From: Neptunicoccus sediminis | GTDB taxonomy: Bacteria > Pseudomonadota > Alphaproteobacteria > Rhodobacterales > Rhodobacteraceae | Length of the DNA: 64,000 nt | Direction: 5' to 3' | Assembly (NCBI RefSeq): GCF_001719615.1 | Contig: NZ_MDVX01000001.1 | Span: 248,001-312,000 of the forward strand | Shown: piece after piece, positions 8,391-16,998 of the stretch | How positions within the stretch are numbered: position 1 is the first letter of the stretch | How the letters are laid out: every line of letters starts with the position of its first letter | Translations under genes and position numbers: made by a program | Notes under the pieces: model-generated | What the model was told of the DNA's origin: nothing | The model's database searches: none | The model's input: only the letters and a program-made list of their open reading frames with translations

Positions 8391-9245
8391 GTGGAAGGAC
8401 GCCAAGCCCCAAGGCTCAACAAAGACGGTATTACCATTCACTCTGCGGAAGAGTTTGAAGGCATGCGTCGTGCAGGCCGTCTGGCCGCTGAAATTCTGGA
8501 TATGATCGCGCCCCATGTTGTGCCGGGGGTAAAGCTCGACGAGCTGGACCAGATCTGCCACGATTTCATGATCGCCAATAACTCCATTCCTGCAACGCTT
8601 GATTATAAGGGCTATCCGAAGTCCTCGTGCATTTCGGTGAACCACGTGGTGTGTCACGGCATTCCAGGTGGCAAAATTCCGATGTGGAAAAACGACAAAC
8701 ACAAACGGACCGATGACACTCTGTTTGACGGTGACATCCTGAACATTGATGTGACTTGTATTCTGGACGGCTGGTTCGGGGATAACTCCCGCATGTATGT
8801 GGCCGGCAAGCCGAAACCCTACGCAGAGCGGCTGATCCAAGTCACCCATGATGCGCTGATGATCGGGATCGAACAGGTCAAACCGGGAAATACTTTTGGC
8901 GATATTGGCGCCGCCATCCAGCGCTACGTAGAAGCACAGGGCTGTTCCGTGGTGCGGGATTTCTGCGGTCACGGACTCGGGCGCGTATTCCATTCGCCGC
9001 CCAATGTGTTGCACTACGGGCGTTGGGGCACCGGACCTGTGCTGGAAGAAGGCATGTTCTTTACGATTGAGCCGATGGTCAATCTGGGCCGTCCCGAAAC
9101 CAAGGTTCTGGCGGACGACTGGACGGCAATTACGCGGGACAAGAAACTCTCGGCCCAGTTTGAGCACTCTCTCGGGGTGACAGCGGATGGATTCGAAATC
9201 TTCACGGAATCCCCTGCAGGGCTGTTCCATCCCACCCAGCCTTGA
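8391..9245 (+). CDS. map: Methionine aminopeptidase, type I
   Basis: A 284-residue Map that removes the N-terminal Met from nascent proteins. The five metal ligands of the pita-bread fold are present: D120 (ILNIDVTC), D131 (WFGDNS), H194 (FCGHGLG), E227 (FTIEPM) and E258 (QFEHS). A charged loop of about ten residues near 95-108 (KIPMWKNDKHKR) is an insertion I recognise from alphaproteobacterial Maps. The start is GTG 8391, preceded by a strong GGAGGT. No other reading gives the N-terminus. Essential housekeeping gene, 67 bp after sfsA. Confidence 0.96.
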   Translation: MEGRQAPRLNKDGITIHSAEEFEGMRRAGRLAAEILDMIAPHVVPGVKLDELDQICHDFMIANNSIPATLDYKGYPKSSCISVNHVVCHGIPGGKIPMWKNDKHKRTDDTLFDGDILNIDVTCILDGWFGDNSRMYVAGKPKPYAERLIQVTHDALMIGIEQVKPGNTFGDIGAAIQRYVEAQGCSVVRDFCGHGLGRVFHSPPNVLHYGRWGTGPVLEEGMFFTIEPMVNLGRPETKVLADDWTAITRDKKLSAQFEHSLGVTADGFEIFTESPAGLFHPTQP

Positions 9246-9294
9246 ACGGCGTGGGATTCATCACTGATTAACCAATTGCGTGCAAACTCGGCCT

Positions 9295-10053
9295 ATGTCC
9301 GACTCCAAACGCGCCTTTGAAGAACAGCCACAACTGGGGTTTGCCGTGGTGGAAACCACGGCCCCCTTTGAACGTACCACGCCGGAATTTAGCAAGGACC
9401 ACCGCAGACGATTGCGGGACCGGTTCATGCGGGCGGGGGCGGCAGGGCTGAACGAATATGAACTTCTGGAACTCATCCTGTTTCGCGCCATACCGCGGCG
9501 GGATGTAAAACCGCTGGCAAAACGCCTGATGGCGCGGTTTGGTGACATCAACCGCGTGATCTCGGCCCGCCCCGCACTTCTGCTGGATGTGGACGGGGTG
9601 GGGGAAGCCGTGGTGCAGGAACTCAAGATAGTTGAAGCTGCGGCGCATTCGCTGGCGCAGGCAAAGGTTTTGAACACCGATGTGCTGTCCAGCTGGTCCG
9701 CATTGATGACCTATTGCAAAACCGCAATGGCGCACCGGGAAACCGAACAGTTCCGCATCCTGTTTCTGGACCGCAAAAACGTGCTGATCGCGGATGAGGA
9801 ACAGCAGAAAGGCACCGTGGATCACGTCCCCGTCTACCCGCGCGAGGTGGCCAAGCGCGCGTTAGAACTGAACGCCAGCGCTTTGATCCTTGTCCACAAT
9901 CACCCGTCCGGCAATCCCGAACCTTCGCAAGCCGACATTGATATGACTCAAATGGTCGAACAGGCTGTAAACGCCATTGGCGTCACAATCCATGACCATG
10001 TCATTATCGGTGCTGAAAGCGACAGCAGCTTTCGCGCGCTCGGCCTGCTCTGA
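9295..10053 (+). CDS. radC: RadC family JAB-domain protein
   Basis: A 252-residue RadC-family protein. The N-terminal helix-hairpin-helix region (about 55-125) includes LNEYELLELILF and DVDGVGEAVVQELK. The C-terminal JAB1/MPN-like domain carries the metalloprotease-type motif H201-N-H203-PSG followed by D214. It was historically tied to DNA repair, but that role is doubtful and the activity remains undefined. I chose ATG 9295 over the in-frame GTG 9280; neither has a good ribosome site. It is the last gene of the sfsA-map-radC run and is followed by a repeat-like hairpin. Confidence 0.92.
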   Translation: MSDSKRAFEEQPQLGFAVVETTAPFERTTPEFSKDHRRRLRDRFMRAGAAGLNEYELLELILFRAIPRRDVKPLAKRLMARFGDINRVISARPALLLDVDGVGEAVVQELKIVEAAAHSLAQAKVLNTDVLSSWSALMTYCKTAMAHRETEQFRILFLDRKNVLIADEEQQKGTVDHVPVYPREVAKRALELNASALILVHNHPSGNPEPSQADIDMTQMVEQAVNAIGVTIHDHVIIGAESDSSFRALGLL

Positions 10054-10063
10054 CCACCACCAG

Positions 10064-10110
10064 CTTCTTCTGGCGTGAAATATCCCGGGGGCGCGGGGGC
10101 AGAGCCCCCG
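10064..10110. repeat. Intergenic repeat copy A: CTTCTTCTGGCG / ATATCCC with GC hairpin
   Basis: Between convergent radC and the OmpA-fusion gene. CTTCTTCTGGCG (10064-10075), four variable bases and ATATCCC also occur in the same order and spacing at 33356-33378. Here they are followed by a CGGGGGC-AGA-GCCCCCG hairpin (10094-10110). There is no T tract. Rhodobacterales intergenic regions often carry such GC-rich palindromes, which may act as bidirectional transcript ends. Confidence 0.6.
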
Positions 10111-10134
10111 ATCCATCGAAAGCAGTCAGATGGA

Positions 10135-11637
10135 TTAGTCCGCGCGGTCCTTCACCCAAACCTCAACCCGACGGTTGATCTCTGCATCAGCGGCGCTGTC
10201 TTCGCAGACCAGCGGCGACGCTTCTCCATAGCCAAGAACGCGAAACTCCACATCTTCCAGTGAACCATCAGGCGCGGCTTGGATCAGGGCTGCCTGAACC
10301 GCTTCGGCCCGTTGCTTGGACAAAGCCTTATTCTGCCGTGCGCGGCCATCACCGTCTGAAAATCCCATCAGATAAACGATCTTGTCTGCGTAATTCCCAA
10401 GGATCAGTCCGGCGGCAAGATGTTCGGCGTTCTCGCGGGATTGGGCGTCCAGTCGGGTTGATCCGGGTTGGAACCGAAAGGTCGCGGACAGTCGTTTTGC
10501 GCCGGACATAATGCCGGTCATTTCCCGCACATCGGACAGGGGAACCTCTTTGCCGATAATCATCAGGGAGTTGGCCAGTCGCTGCCCTTGTTCATCCAGC
10601 CCGAGCGTTGCAATCCCCATATCCGCAAAGCCCAGATCCACCATCACAGCCTGTGCTTGCGGGCTGCGCAGAAACTCCAGAAACTCCCGTGCGAACAGGG
10701 GCATACGCTTTGCAGGGCGGGTCACGGACAGCTCGAATGTCATCGGATAGGAACCGGATTGCAGGGTAAAGGCTTTGGCCGCATTATACATGCCACAAGA
10801 CCCGCGCAGACCCATTGGCCGGGCTGTACGCAGCATGGAAAACGGCAGAACCGCGATCCCGAAGGGATCATTCGCCACCACATCCGCCATATCCTTTAAC
10901 CGGGCGTGCTCTTGCACAATAACGCCGGCCTGCGGTGCCAGTCCCATCGTGGCCAGACGGTCCTGAAACGGGCCCGCGCCCGCAGCAACATGAAGTGTCA
11001 GGGCGGAATCGCTACCGCCGAGGTCCTTCCAGTTGGTAATCTCGCCTGCGAGCACCTGTCGCATCTGGTCCATTGTAATGCCGTCCACCGGATTAACGTC
11101 CGATGCTGCGATCACGACCGCATCCAGACCGATGACCTGTGTGCGGGCCGGATCGGGGGATTGCAGCGTGGAAAACACAAGTGTGTCGCTCCCGTCGCGC
11201 ATGGCGCTATAGGGATCACCGCCATCCTGCGGCGCCAGTTCGACAGTTGCCAGAGGACCGGCCGCTTCGGACGCGATTTCAACAGTCTGCGCCCCATCCG
11301 CGCCTGTGATCATCTCGACCTCGGCGCCCTGATAGATTGCAAATGCTTCCAACAGCGGCAGTGCTACGGCGCTGTCTCCGGCGATGGCAAAACGGGCAGT
11401 AGTCTCTTGGGGTGTCGGGCAACCGTCACCGTCACAGGTTACGGTGCGGGCATCCACCGTCAGGGGGCCAAATTCGGTTTTGACCCTGTAGAATTCCCCA
11501 TCGTATTCCAGAAGGGTGCCTTCCACTTTCAGATCGCCGGTTTTTGCGGATAGCAGCACATCCTGTGCGCTTGAAAGTGTCGGGCTGCCAAGAAGCAGGG
11601 CCGCCAGACCCAATCGGCAAAGCAGTGAACGGAACAT
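10135..11637 (-). CDS. Fusion protein: phosphate-binding-like (PstS-type) domain plus OmpA domain
   Basis: A 500-residue exported protein. A signal peptide (about 1-24, ending LSSAQ) is followed by a short region with a Cys pair (TVTCDGDGCP). A periplasmic type-2 binding-protein domain (about 80-340) contains the PstS-like segment MRQVLAGEITNWKDLGG. A C-terminal OmpA-like peptidoglycan-binding domain (about 385-500) has FRFQPGSTRLD, YLMGFSDGDGRARQNKAL and AEINRRVEVWV. The ligand is not predictable. It lies 15 bp after the secA-linked unknown gene in the same orientation. A GAGGG ribosome site supports ATG 11637. Domain architecture is clear; function is inferred only as a wall-anchored binding protein. 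Confidence 0.82.
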   Translation of the reverse strand: MFRSLLCRLGLAALLLGSPTLSSAQDVLLSAKTGDLKVEGTLLEYDGEFYRVKTEFGPLTVDARTVTCDGDGCPTPQETTARFAIAGDSAVALPLLEAFAIYQGAEVEMITGADGAQTVEIASEAAGPLATVELAPQDGGDPYSAMRDGSDTLVFSTLQSPDPARTQVIGLDAVVIAASDVNPVDGITMDQMRQVLAGEITNWKDLGGSDSALTLHVAAGAGPFQDRLATMGLAPQAGVIVQEHARLKDMADVVANDPFGIAVLPFSMLRTARPMGLRGSCGMYNAAKAFTLQSGSYPMTFELSVTRPAKRMPLFAREFLEFLRSPQAQAVMVDLGFADMGIATLGLDEQGQRLANSLMIIGKEVPLSDVREMTGIMSGAKRLSATFRFQPGSTRLDAQSRENAEHLAAGLILGNYADKIVYLMGFSDGDGRARQNKALSKQRAEAVQAALIQAAPDGSLEDVEFRVLGYGEASPLVCEDSAADAEINRRVEVWVKDRAD

Positions 11638-11652
11638 GAAAACCCTCGCTGG

Positions 11653-12831
11653 TTACTTGCGGGCTACTTTCATGTCTTTCAGCGCGTTTTTCAACAGCAG
11701 ACTGGTTTGCACGGCGCCGCATTCGGGCAAACGCAAGGATATTTTACGAAAGCCGGCTTTGGCGTTGGGCTGGTGGCGGGCGGTCTGAATTTTCATCGCA
11801 GCGCCACAGGCCGTTTCACCGCGCAGGGTTTCGACCGCGAAAGAGACGATTTGCTGTCCCGCCGTCATCCGCAAGGGCAGGGTATAGACCTGTGCCAGTT
11901 GCGGTTCGGGCAGCGCGGCATCGCCCAGTTGTGCCAGATAGCCGCCGCCTTCCATGCGGGAGCGTGCAAAATCGCTCGGGTTCAGACGCCAGATATGGCC
12001 CGTTTCGCCCATGCCCGCGCCGTTTTGAAAGGCGTGGAGGAACGTGTCATTTGCGCCTTTCCACGAAATCCCGACACGCTCCAGAGTGGAGAGACCGGCG
12101 ATATAGGCGCCCACTGTGGATTGCGTACCGTCCGACAGTTCCACGTCAAACCGGGAGTATTCGGCAAATACCGGCACCTTCAGTTCCAACTGTCCCGTAG
12201 CGTTCAGCCGTTCTTTGAACTGCAAACCGCCATGCCGGATCGTGGCATTCACATTCGGGTGGCAGGGGGCTTTCAGTTTCAGTTTCACCCGCGCCCCAAA
12301 GATCGGGGTGGCCCGCAGGTCCAGTGCACAACTGATTTTCGGGGTTTGCGGGATGCGCAGGGCATCTTTGAAATCGCTGAGCGTGACAGACAGCCCGTTG
12401 GTCAGGCCGGTCACTTCGGGGGCTGGCACGTCCGCGATGGAACGTGTCAGCACAATATCGCTGAAATCTGCAGGGGTGGCCAGTTCCGGAGCCCCGTCCT
12501 GTACCGCAATCGTGATCACGTCACTGCGTACCGCCGAAGGCACCGTCCGCGTAGCAGGCTCGACAGCGGCAAAGATCATCCGACCGGTTTCCACTTCGGG
12601 TTTCGCAGGGGGCACACTGGCAGCGATCCGCACGGGGGCGTCAGACACCAGTGCAGTAGGGCGAATATCTGTCACCGTTGGAATTTGCGGCGCAGCGAGG
12701 TTTGCAGCCACGGTCAGATTGGGTTGATACCCTTGGGTGCCGTGATCGCCAAGAAGCAGGCTGGCAGTCGCACCACCGACGGCGAGAACCACACCGGTCG
12801 CTACTGTCAGGAGTTTGTCATTAAGAGCCAT
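11653..12831 (-). CDS. Conserved exported protein of unknown function downstream of secA
   Basis: A 392-residue protein I do not recognise. Residues 7-27 form a signal anchor or uncleaved signal (LLTVATGVVLAVGGATASLLL). A proline/alanine-rich linker runs to about 150. A beta-rich region with paired cysteines follows (ISCALDLRATP ... LKAPCHPN), and then a long globular part ending in a basic tail. A clear GAGG precedes ATG 12831. It lies about 200 bp downstream of secA and 15 bp upstream of the OmpA-fusion gene. The position suggests a periplasmic partner of that OmpA protein; a tie to Sec export would rest on proximity alone. Confidence 0.7.
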   Translation of the reverse strand: MALNDKLLTVATGVVLAVGGATASLLLGDHGTQGYQPNLTVAANLAAPQIPTVTDIRPTALVSDAPVRIAASVPPAKPEVETGRMIFAAVEPATRTVPSAVRSDVITIAVQDGAPELATPADFSDIVLTRSIADVPAPEVTGLTNGLSVTLSDFKDALRIPQTPKISCALDLRATPIFGARVKLKLKAPCHPNVNATIRHGGLQFKERLNATGQLELKVPVFAEYSRFDVELSDGTQSTVGAYIAGLSTLERVGISWKGANDTFLHAFQNGAGMGETGHIWRLNPSDFARSRMEGGGYLAQLGDAALPEPQLAQVYTLPLRMTAGQQIVSFAVETLRGETACGAAMKIQTARHQPNAKAGFRKISLRLPECGAVQTSLLLKNALKDMKVARK

Positions 12832-12965
12832 GATAACCTCGATAAGCGTTAAACTTATCGAAAATTAGCAATCAATCGTGACAGTAATGGGCGGTCAAAA
12901 GGGTCGTTTACGGGCGATTTTGCCCCATTCGATTCGATTTTCGCTGCCGGAATCTGGCGAATCTT

Positions 12966-13017
12966 TGACGGATTGCCGGACTCCGTCAGGTAGCGGGAAA
13001 GATTAACACTTTCCCGC
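12966..13017 (-). terminator. Tandem hairpins after secA
   Basis: In secA transcript order, a perfect 9-bp stem GCGGGAAAG/CTTTCCCGC with a 7-nt loop (13017-12993) is followed by TGACGGA/TCCGTCA with a 9-nt loop (12988-12966). Neither has a T tract, so this may be a 3'-end stabiliser or processing site rather than a classical terminator. The rest of the gap 12832-13032 shows nothing else I can name. Confidence 0.45.
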
Positions 13018-13032
13018 CACAAATTGTCTTAA

Positions 13033-15882
13033 TTACAGTTTGCCGTGACACTGTTTGAACTTTTTTCCGCTCCCGCAGGGGCAGGGGGAATTGCGGGACG
13101 GATTACCCCATGTCGACTCGTCATTCTCGTCGAAGGCGACTGCAGGTGCCGTTGGTACGGTTTCCGGTTGTCCGCTCGGGGCTGCTTCAGTGGCGGGAAC
13201 TGCAGCGGCCTGCGCTGCTTGTGCGGCCTGTGCCTCTGCCTGCATCTGGGCGATGATCTCGTTGCGCTCTTCCTCGGACATCATCCGCACGTGACCCAAT
13301 TGGCCGGTCACATCGGCGCGCAGGCTTTCCAGCATGGCCTCAAACAGGGTGAAGGATTCTGTCTTGTATTCGTTCAACGGATCGCGCTGGGCATAGCCAC
13401 GGAAACCCACGACAGAGCGCAGATGCTCCAGCGTGACCAGATGCTCGCGCCAGTTCTTGTCGATGGTTTGCAGCAAGATCTGCTTTTCGATGCTCCGGAA
13501 CTGTTCCGCGCCGAATTGTTCGACCTTCTTGGCCATCGCTTCATCGGCGGCTTCACTGATCCGTTCCCGCAGGTCGGTATCGTCGATGCCTTCTTCATTG
13601 GCCCAGTCGATGATCGGCACATCAATCCCGATATGTTCGATCACCTTGCCATAGAGCCCTTCCACATCCCACTGATCGGGATAGGATTTGGCCGGAATAC
13701 ATTCATCCACCAGATCGTCGATCACCTGATCGCGCATATCCTTCACGGTTTCGGACAGGTCATCCGCTTCCATGATTTCAAACCGCTGGCCGAAGATGGC
13801 CTTGCGCTGGTCGTTCATCACATCGTCGAATTTCAGCAACTGCTTGCGGATGTCAAAGTTGCGACCTTCCACTTTGGCCTGCGCTTTTTCCAGCGATTTG
13901 TTCACCCAAGGGTGGATGATCGCCTCACCTTCGGACATGCCGAGTGTGGACAACACTTTGTCCAGCCGCTCCGATCCGAAGATCCGCATCAGGTCGTCTT
14001 CGAGGGACAGGAAGAAGCTGGATTTGCCCGGATCGCCCTGACGTCCCGAACGGCCGCGCAACTGGTTGTCGATGCGGCGGCTTTCGTGACGTTCGGTTGC
14101 CAGAACAAACAGGCCGCCCGCGTCGAGCGCTTTTTGTTTGTCAGCGGCAACCTCGGCTTGAATCCGTTCGCGGATCGCAACCGGATCTGCATCCTCGCCG
14201 GCTTCTTCGATGGCTTGCAGAACGCGCATGTCCACGTTGCCACCCAGTTGGATGTCGGTCCCGCGACCGGCCATGTTTGTCGCGATGGTCACAGCACCCG
14301 GTTTACCGGCATCGGCAACGATGGCCGCTTCCTGTTCGTGGAAACGGGCGTTCAGTACGTTATGCGGGATGCCTTCGGGACGGGCTGCCAAGGCGTCAAT
14401 CGCATCTGCATCGGCGTTGAATTTGACCTTGTTCTCCTCCTTTTTCATCCCTTCGGCCCGCGTGCGCAGGTTGGCCGCGATCTGTTTCAGCAGGGCGGTG
14501 TCTTTCAGAAGGTTGGAAAGATACTCGGACTTTTCAATCGAGGTCGTGCCCACAAGGGTCGGTTGACCCTTTACATAGGCTTTGGCGATTTCCTCAACGA
14601 TGGCGGTGAATTTTTCCTTGGCGGTGCGGTAGATCGCATCGTGTTCGTCAATCCGCGCGATGGGTTTGTTGGTGGGAATTTCCACCACACCCAGCCCGTA
14701 GATTTCGGAAAATTCTTCGGCTTCGGTCAGGGCGGTGCCTGTCATGCCCGCCAGCTTATCATAGAGGCGGAAATAGTTCTGGAAAGTCACAGAGGCCAGT
14801 GTGACGTTTTCGGGCTGGATGTTCACGCCCTCTTTCGCCTCAATCGCCTGATGCAGACCATCGGACAGGCGGCGGCCTTGCATCATGCGTCCGGTAAATT
14901 CGTCAATCAGCATCACATCGCCGTCTTTGACGATGTAATCCTTCTCACGCTTGAACAGCACATGGGCGCGCAGGGCGTTGTTCACGTGGTGGACGAGCGT
15001 TGTGCTTTCCGGATCATACAGAGAGGTGCCCTCTTCCATCAAACCCTGCGCCAGAAACTGTTGCTCGACAAATTCGTTGCCTTCTTCCGTCAGAACGGCA
15101 GAGCGGGCTTTTTCGTCGATGGTGTAATGCTCTTCCTTCAGGGAGGGGATCAACTGGTCCACTTTGACGTAAAGGTCGGAGCGGTCTTCGGAAGGTCCGG
15201 AAATGATCAGCGGTGTCCGCGCTTCGTCGATCAGGATCGAGTCCACCTCGTCAACAATCGCAAAAAAGTGATCGCGCTGGGCAATCTGGGACAGTTCGGA
15301 CTTCATGTTGTCGCGCAGATAATCAAACCCGAGCTCGTTGTTGGTGGCATAGGTCACATCGGCGCGGTAGGCAGCAATTTTGACATCCTCGGGCATATTG
15401 GGCACCACGATTCCGGTGGTCATGCCGAGGAAGGAATAGACCTGATCCATCCATTCCGCATCACGCCGCGCCAGATAATCGTTCACCGTCACCACATGGA
15501 CGCCGCGTCCTGCAAGCGCGTTCAGATACACGGGCAGGGTCGCCATCAGCGTCTTGCCTTCACCGGTCTTCATTTCTGAAATATTGCCCCGGTGCAGGAA
15601 AATACCGCCGATCAACTGAACATCGAAAGGACGCAGGCCAAGTGTGCGCTTTGCTGCTTCCCGTGCGTTGGCAAATGCCTCTGGCAGCAGGGAATCCAGC
15701 GTTTCGCCACCCTTGTAGCGTTCTTTGAATTCTTCGGTTTTGGCTTTGATGCCGTCATCGCTGAGCGCTTCAAAATCCGGTTCCAGACTGTTGATTTTAG
15801 CGACCAGCGACTTCACCGATTTGATCTTGCGATCATTGGGCGTCCCAATGATTTTTCTACTAATAGTGCCCAAGCCCAGCAT
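13033..15882 (-). CDS. secA: Preprotein translocase ATPase SecA
   Basis: A 949-residue SecA, the motor that drives unfolded preproteins through SecYEG. Visible features are the Walker A motif MKTGEGKTL near 105, the [15 protein letters not shown] segment, [13 protein letters not shown] of the second nucleotide fold, [12 protein letters not shown], and a C-terminal SEC-C zinc tail ([16 protein letters not shown]) that binds SecB or ribosomes. A Gln/Ala-rich linker ([10 protein letters not shown]) precedes the tail. ACGGAG supports ATG 15882. It is divergent from the parvulin gene, with a strong promoter about 150 bp upstream. The unknown exported gene and the OmpA fusion follow on the same strand. 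Confidence 0.98.
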   Translation of the reverse strand: MLGLGTISRKIIGTPNDRKIKSVKSLVAKINSLEPDFEALSDDGIKAKTEEFKERYKGGETLDSLLPEAFANAREAAKRTLGLRPFDVQLIGGIFLHRGNISEMKTGEGKTLMATLPVYLNALAGRGVHVVTVNDYLARRDAEWMDQVYSFLGMTTGIVVPNMPEDVKIAAYRADVTYATNNELGFDYLRDNMKSELSQIAQRDHFFAIVDEVDSILIDEARTPLIISGPSEDRSDLYVKVDQLIPSLKEEHYTIDEKARSAVLTEEGNEFVEQQFLAQGLMEEGTSLYDPESTTLVHHVNNALRAHVLFKREKDYIVKDGDVMLIDEFTGRMMQGRRLSDGLHQAIEAKEGVNIQPENVTLASVTFQNYFRLYDKLAGMTGTALTEAEEFSEIYGLGVVEIPTNKPIARIDEHDAIYRTAKEKFTAIVEEIAKAYVKGQPTLVGTTSIEKSEYLSNLLKDTALLKQIAANLRTRAEGMKKEENKVKFNADADAIDALAARPEGIPHNVLNARFHEQEAAIVADAGKPGAVTIATNMAGRGTDIQLGGNVDMRVLQAIEEAGEDADPVAIRERIQAEVAADKQKALDAGGLFVLATERHESRRIDNQLRGRSGRQGDPGKSSFFLSLEDDLMRIFGSERLDKVLSTLGMSEGEAIIHPWVNKSLEKAQAKVEGRNFDIRKQLLKFDDVMNDQRKAIFGQRFEIMEADDLSETVKDMRDQVIDDLVDECIPAKSYPDQWDVEGLYGKVIEHIGIDVPIIDWANEEGIDDTDLRERISEAADEAMAKKVEQFGAEQFRSIEKQILLQTIDKNWREHLVTLEHLRSVVGFRGYAQRDPLNEYKTESFTLFEAMLESLRADVTGQLGHVRMMSEEERNEIIAQMQAEAQAAQAAQAAAVPATEAAPSGQPETVPTAPAVAFDENDESTWGNPSRNSPCPCGSGKKFKQCHGKL

Positions 15883-16021
15883 AGCTGCTCCGTATATTTT
15901 CTACGCCGCACGACTGGCGGCAAAAAACTGACGTGACTGTGAAGGAACGTGCCAAAGCCTGCCTTGTGGCGGGGGGTTAGTCAGCGTAAAGCTGCTGCAA
16001 CGCCGGATCGTCCTTGCATTC

Positions 16022-16062
16022 ATGCCAGATTGGCATCTAAGCGGGTCTGTTCGCACTGTCAA
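16022..16062 (-). promoter_or_regulatory. secA promoter with overlapping inverted repeat
   Basis: On the minus strand TTGACA (16062-16057), a 17-bp spacer and TAGATG (16039-16034) make a good sigma-70 promoter, predicting a leader of about 145 nt before secA. A perfect dyad ATGCCA-GAT-TGGCAT (16022-16036) overlaps the -10 box and start site, where a repressor would act. The regulator is unknown. Confidence 0.55.
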
Positions 16063-16064
16063 CG

Positions 16065-16092
16065 TTGCCCCAAACGTTCGGCACCATAAATA
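16065..16092 (+). promoter_or_regulatory. Possible promoter for the parvulin-argJ-mutT operon
   Basis: TTGCCC (16065-16070), a 16-bp spacer and TAAATA (16087-16092) lie about 45 bp before the parvulin ATG. The match is moderate. Its -35 box sits just beside the secA -35 box on the other strand, so the two promoters would be back to back. Confidence 0.35.
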
Positions 16093-16138
16093 CATGACGT
16101 GTCTGTAGGAAAACAGGCCAGAAAACAGGAGCAAGATC

Positions 16139-16981
16139 ATGAAATTCACACGACTAATTGCCGCCTCTTCCGTTGCCGTAATGATGGCAACCGTCGCCCC
16201 CGCACAAGACGCGCCCACCGCACAAACCGTTCTGGCGACAGTGAACGGCAAGGAGATTACAGTCGGTCATGTGATCGCACTGACACGGCGTCTGCCCGAG
16301 CGTTTCCAGCAACTGGAAGACAAGGATCTTTATAAGGGCGTTCTGGATCAGTTGATCCAGCAAACCGCGCTGGCCGAGGATGTGGATACGTCCAAGAAAT
16401 CCATCCAGATCGCGATTGAAAACGAGACCCGTGCTCTGTTGGCTTCCGAGACCCTGACCAAAATTGAAAACGCTGCCGTTTCTGATGAGCAGGTGCAAGC
16501 AGCCTACGACGAAGCCTTCGCAAATGCGCCTGCGGAAATGGAATACAAAGCCTCTCATATTCTGGTGGAAACCGAGGAAGAAGCCAAGGAACTGGTGAAA
16601 ACCATCAAAGGTGGAGCGGATTTCGCGGAAACGGCCAAAGAAAACTCCACCGGACCATCCGGCCCGAATGGAGGCGATCTCGGCTGGATGGCCAAAGGGC
16701 GCACCGTACCGGAATTTGAAAACGCCATGATCGCACTAGAGCCGGGCGAAGTGTCCGACCCTGTGAAATCCCAGTTCGGCTGGCACGTTATCAAATTGGC
16801 AGAAACCCGTGAGGCTCCCAAGCCGACACTGGAAGAAGTGCGCGAGCAACTGGTCGAACAGATGAAAGCACAAGCTGTGGCAGAGCACATGGAAACAATC
16901 GAGGACTCTGCAGAGATTAATCGGGTTGAAATTGAATTCGATCCGTCCATTATCCGCGACACAGAATTGTTGGATAATTAA
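16139..16981 (+). CDS. Periplasmic peptidyl-prolyl cis-trans isomerase (parvulin/PrsA-like)
   Basis: A 280-residue exported foldase. A signal peptide (about 1-22, ending APAQ) is followed by an N-terminal chaperone helical region (VNGKEITVGHVIALTRRLPE) and one parvulin domain (about 135-230) containing ASHILVETEEEAKEL, GGDLGWMAKGRTVPEFE and SQFGWHVIKL. It assists folding of secreted and outer-membrane proteins. AGGAG precedes ATG 16139. It is divergent from secA, which fits a shared export theme. argJ follows after 17 bp, so they may be co-transcribed even though the functions differ. Confidence 0.93.
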   Translation: MKFTRLIAASSVAVMMATVAPAQDAPTAQTVLATVNGKEITVGHVIALTRRLPERFQQLEDKDLYKGVLDQLIQQTALAEDVDTSKKSIQIAIENETRALLASETLTKIENAAVSDEQVQAAYDEAFANAPAEMEYKASHILVETEEEAKELVKTIKGGADFAETAKENSTGPSGPNGGDLGWMAKGRTVPEFENAMIALEPGEVSDPVKSQFGWHVIKLAETREAPKPTLEEVREQLVEQMKAQAVAEHMETIEDSAEINRVEIEFDPSIIRDTELLDN

Positions 16982-16998
16982 TCCCTTGGGGGGCAGAT

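Noticed and set aside
13045-15579. 844-codon open frame on the plus strand opposite secA
   Set aside because: It is a mirror of secA codon bias. The translation is rich in His, Phe and Gln with no domain, and secA is certain.
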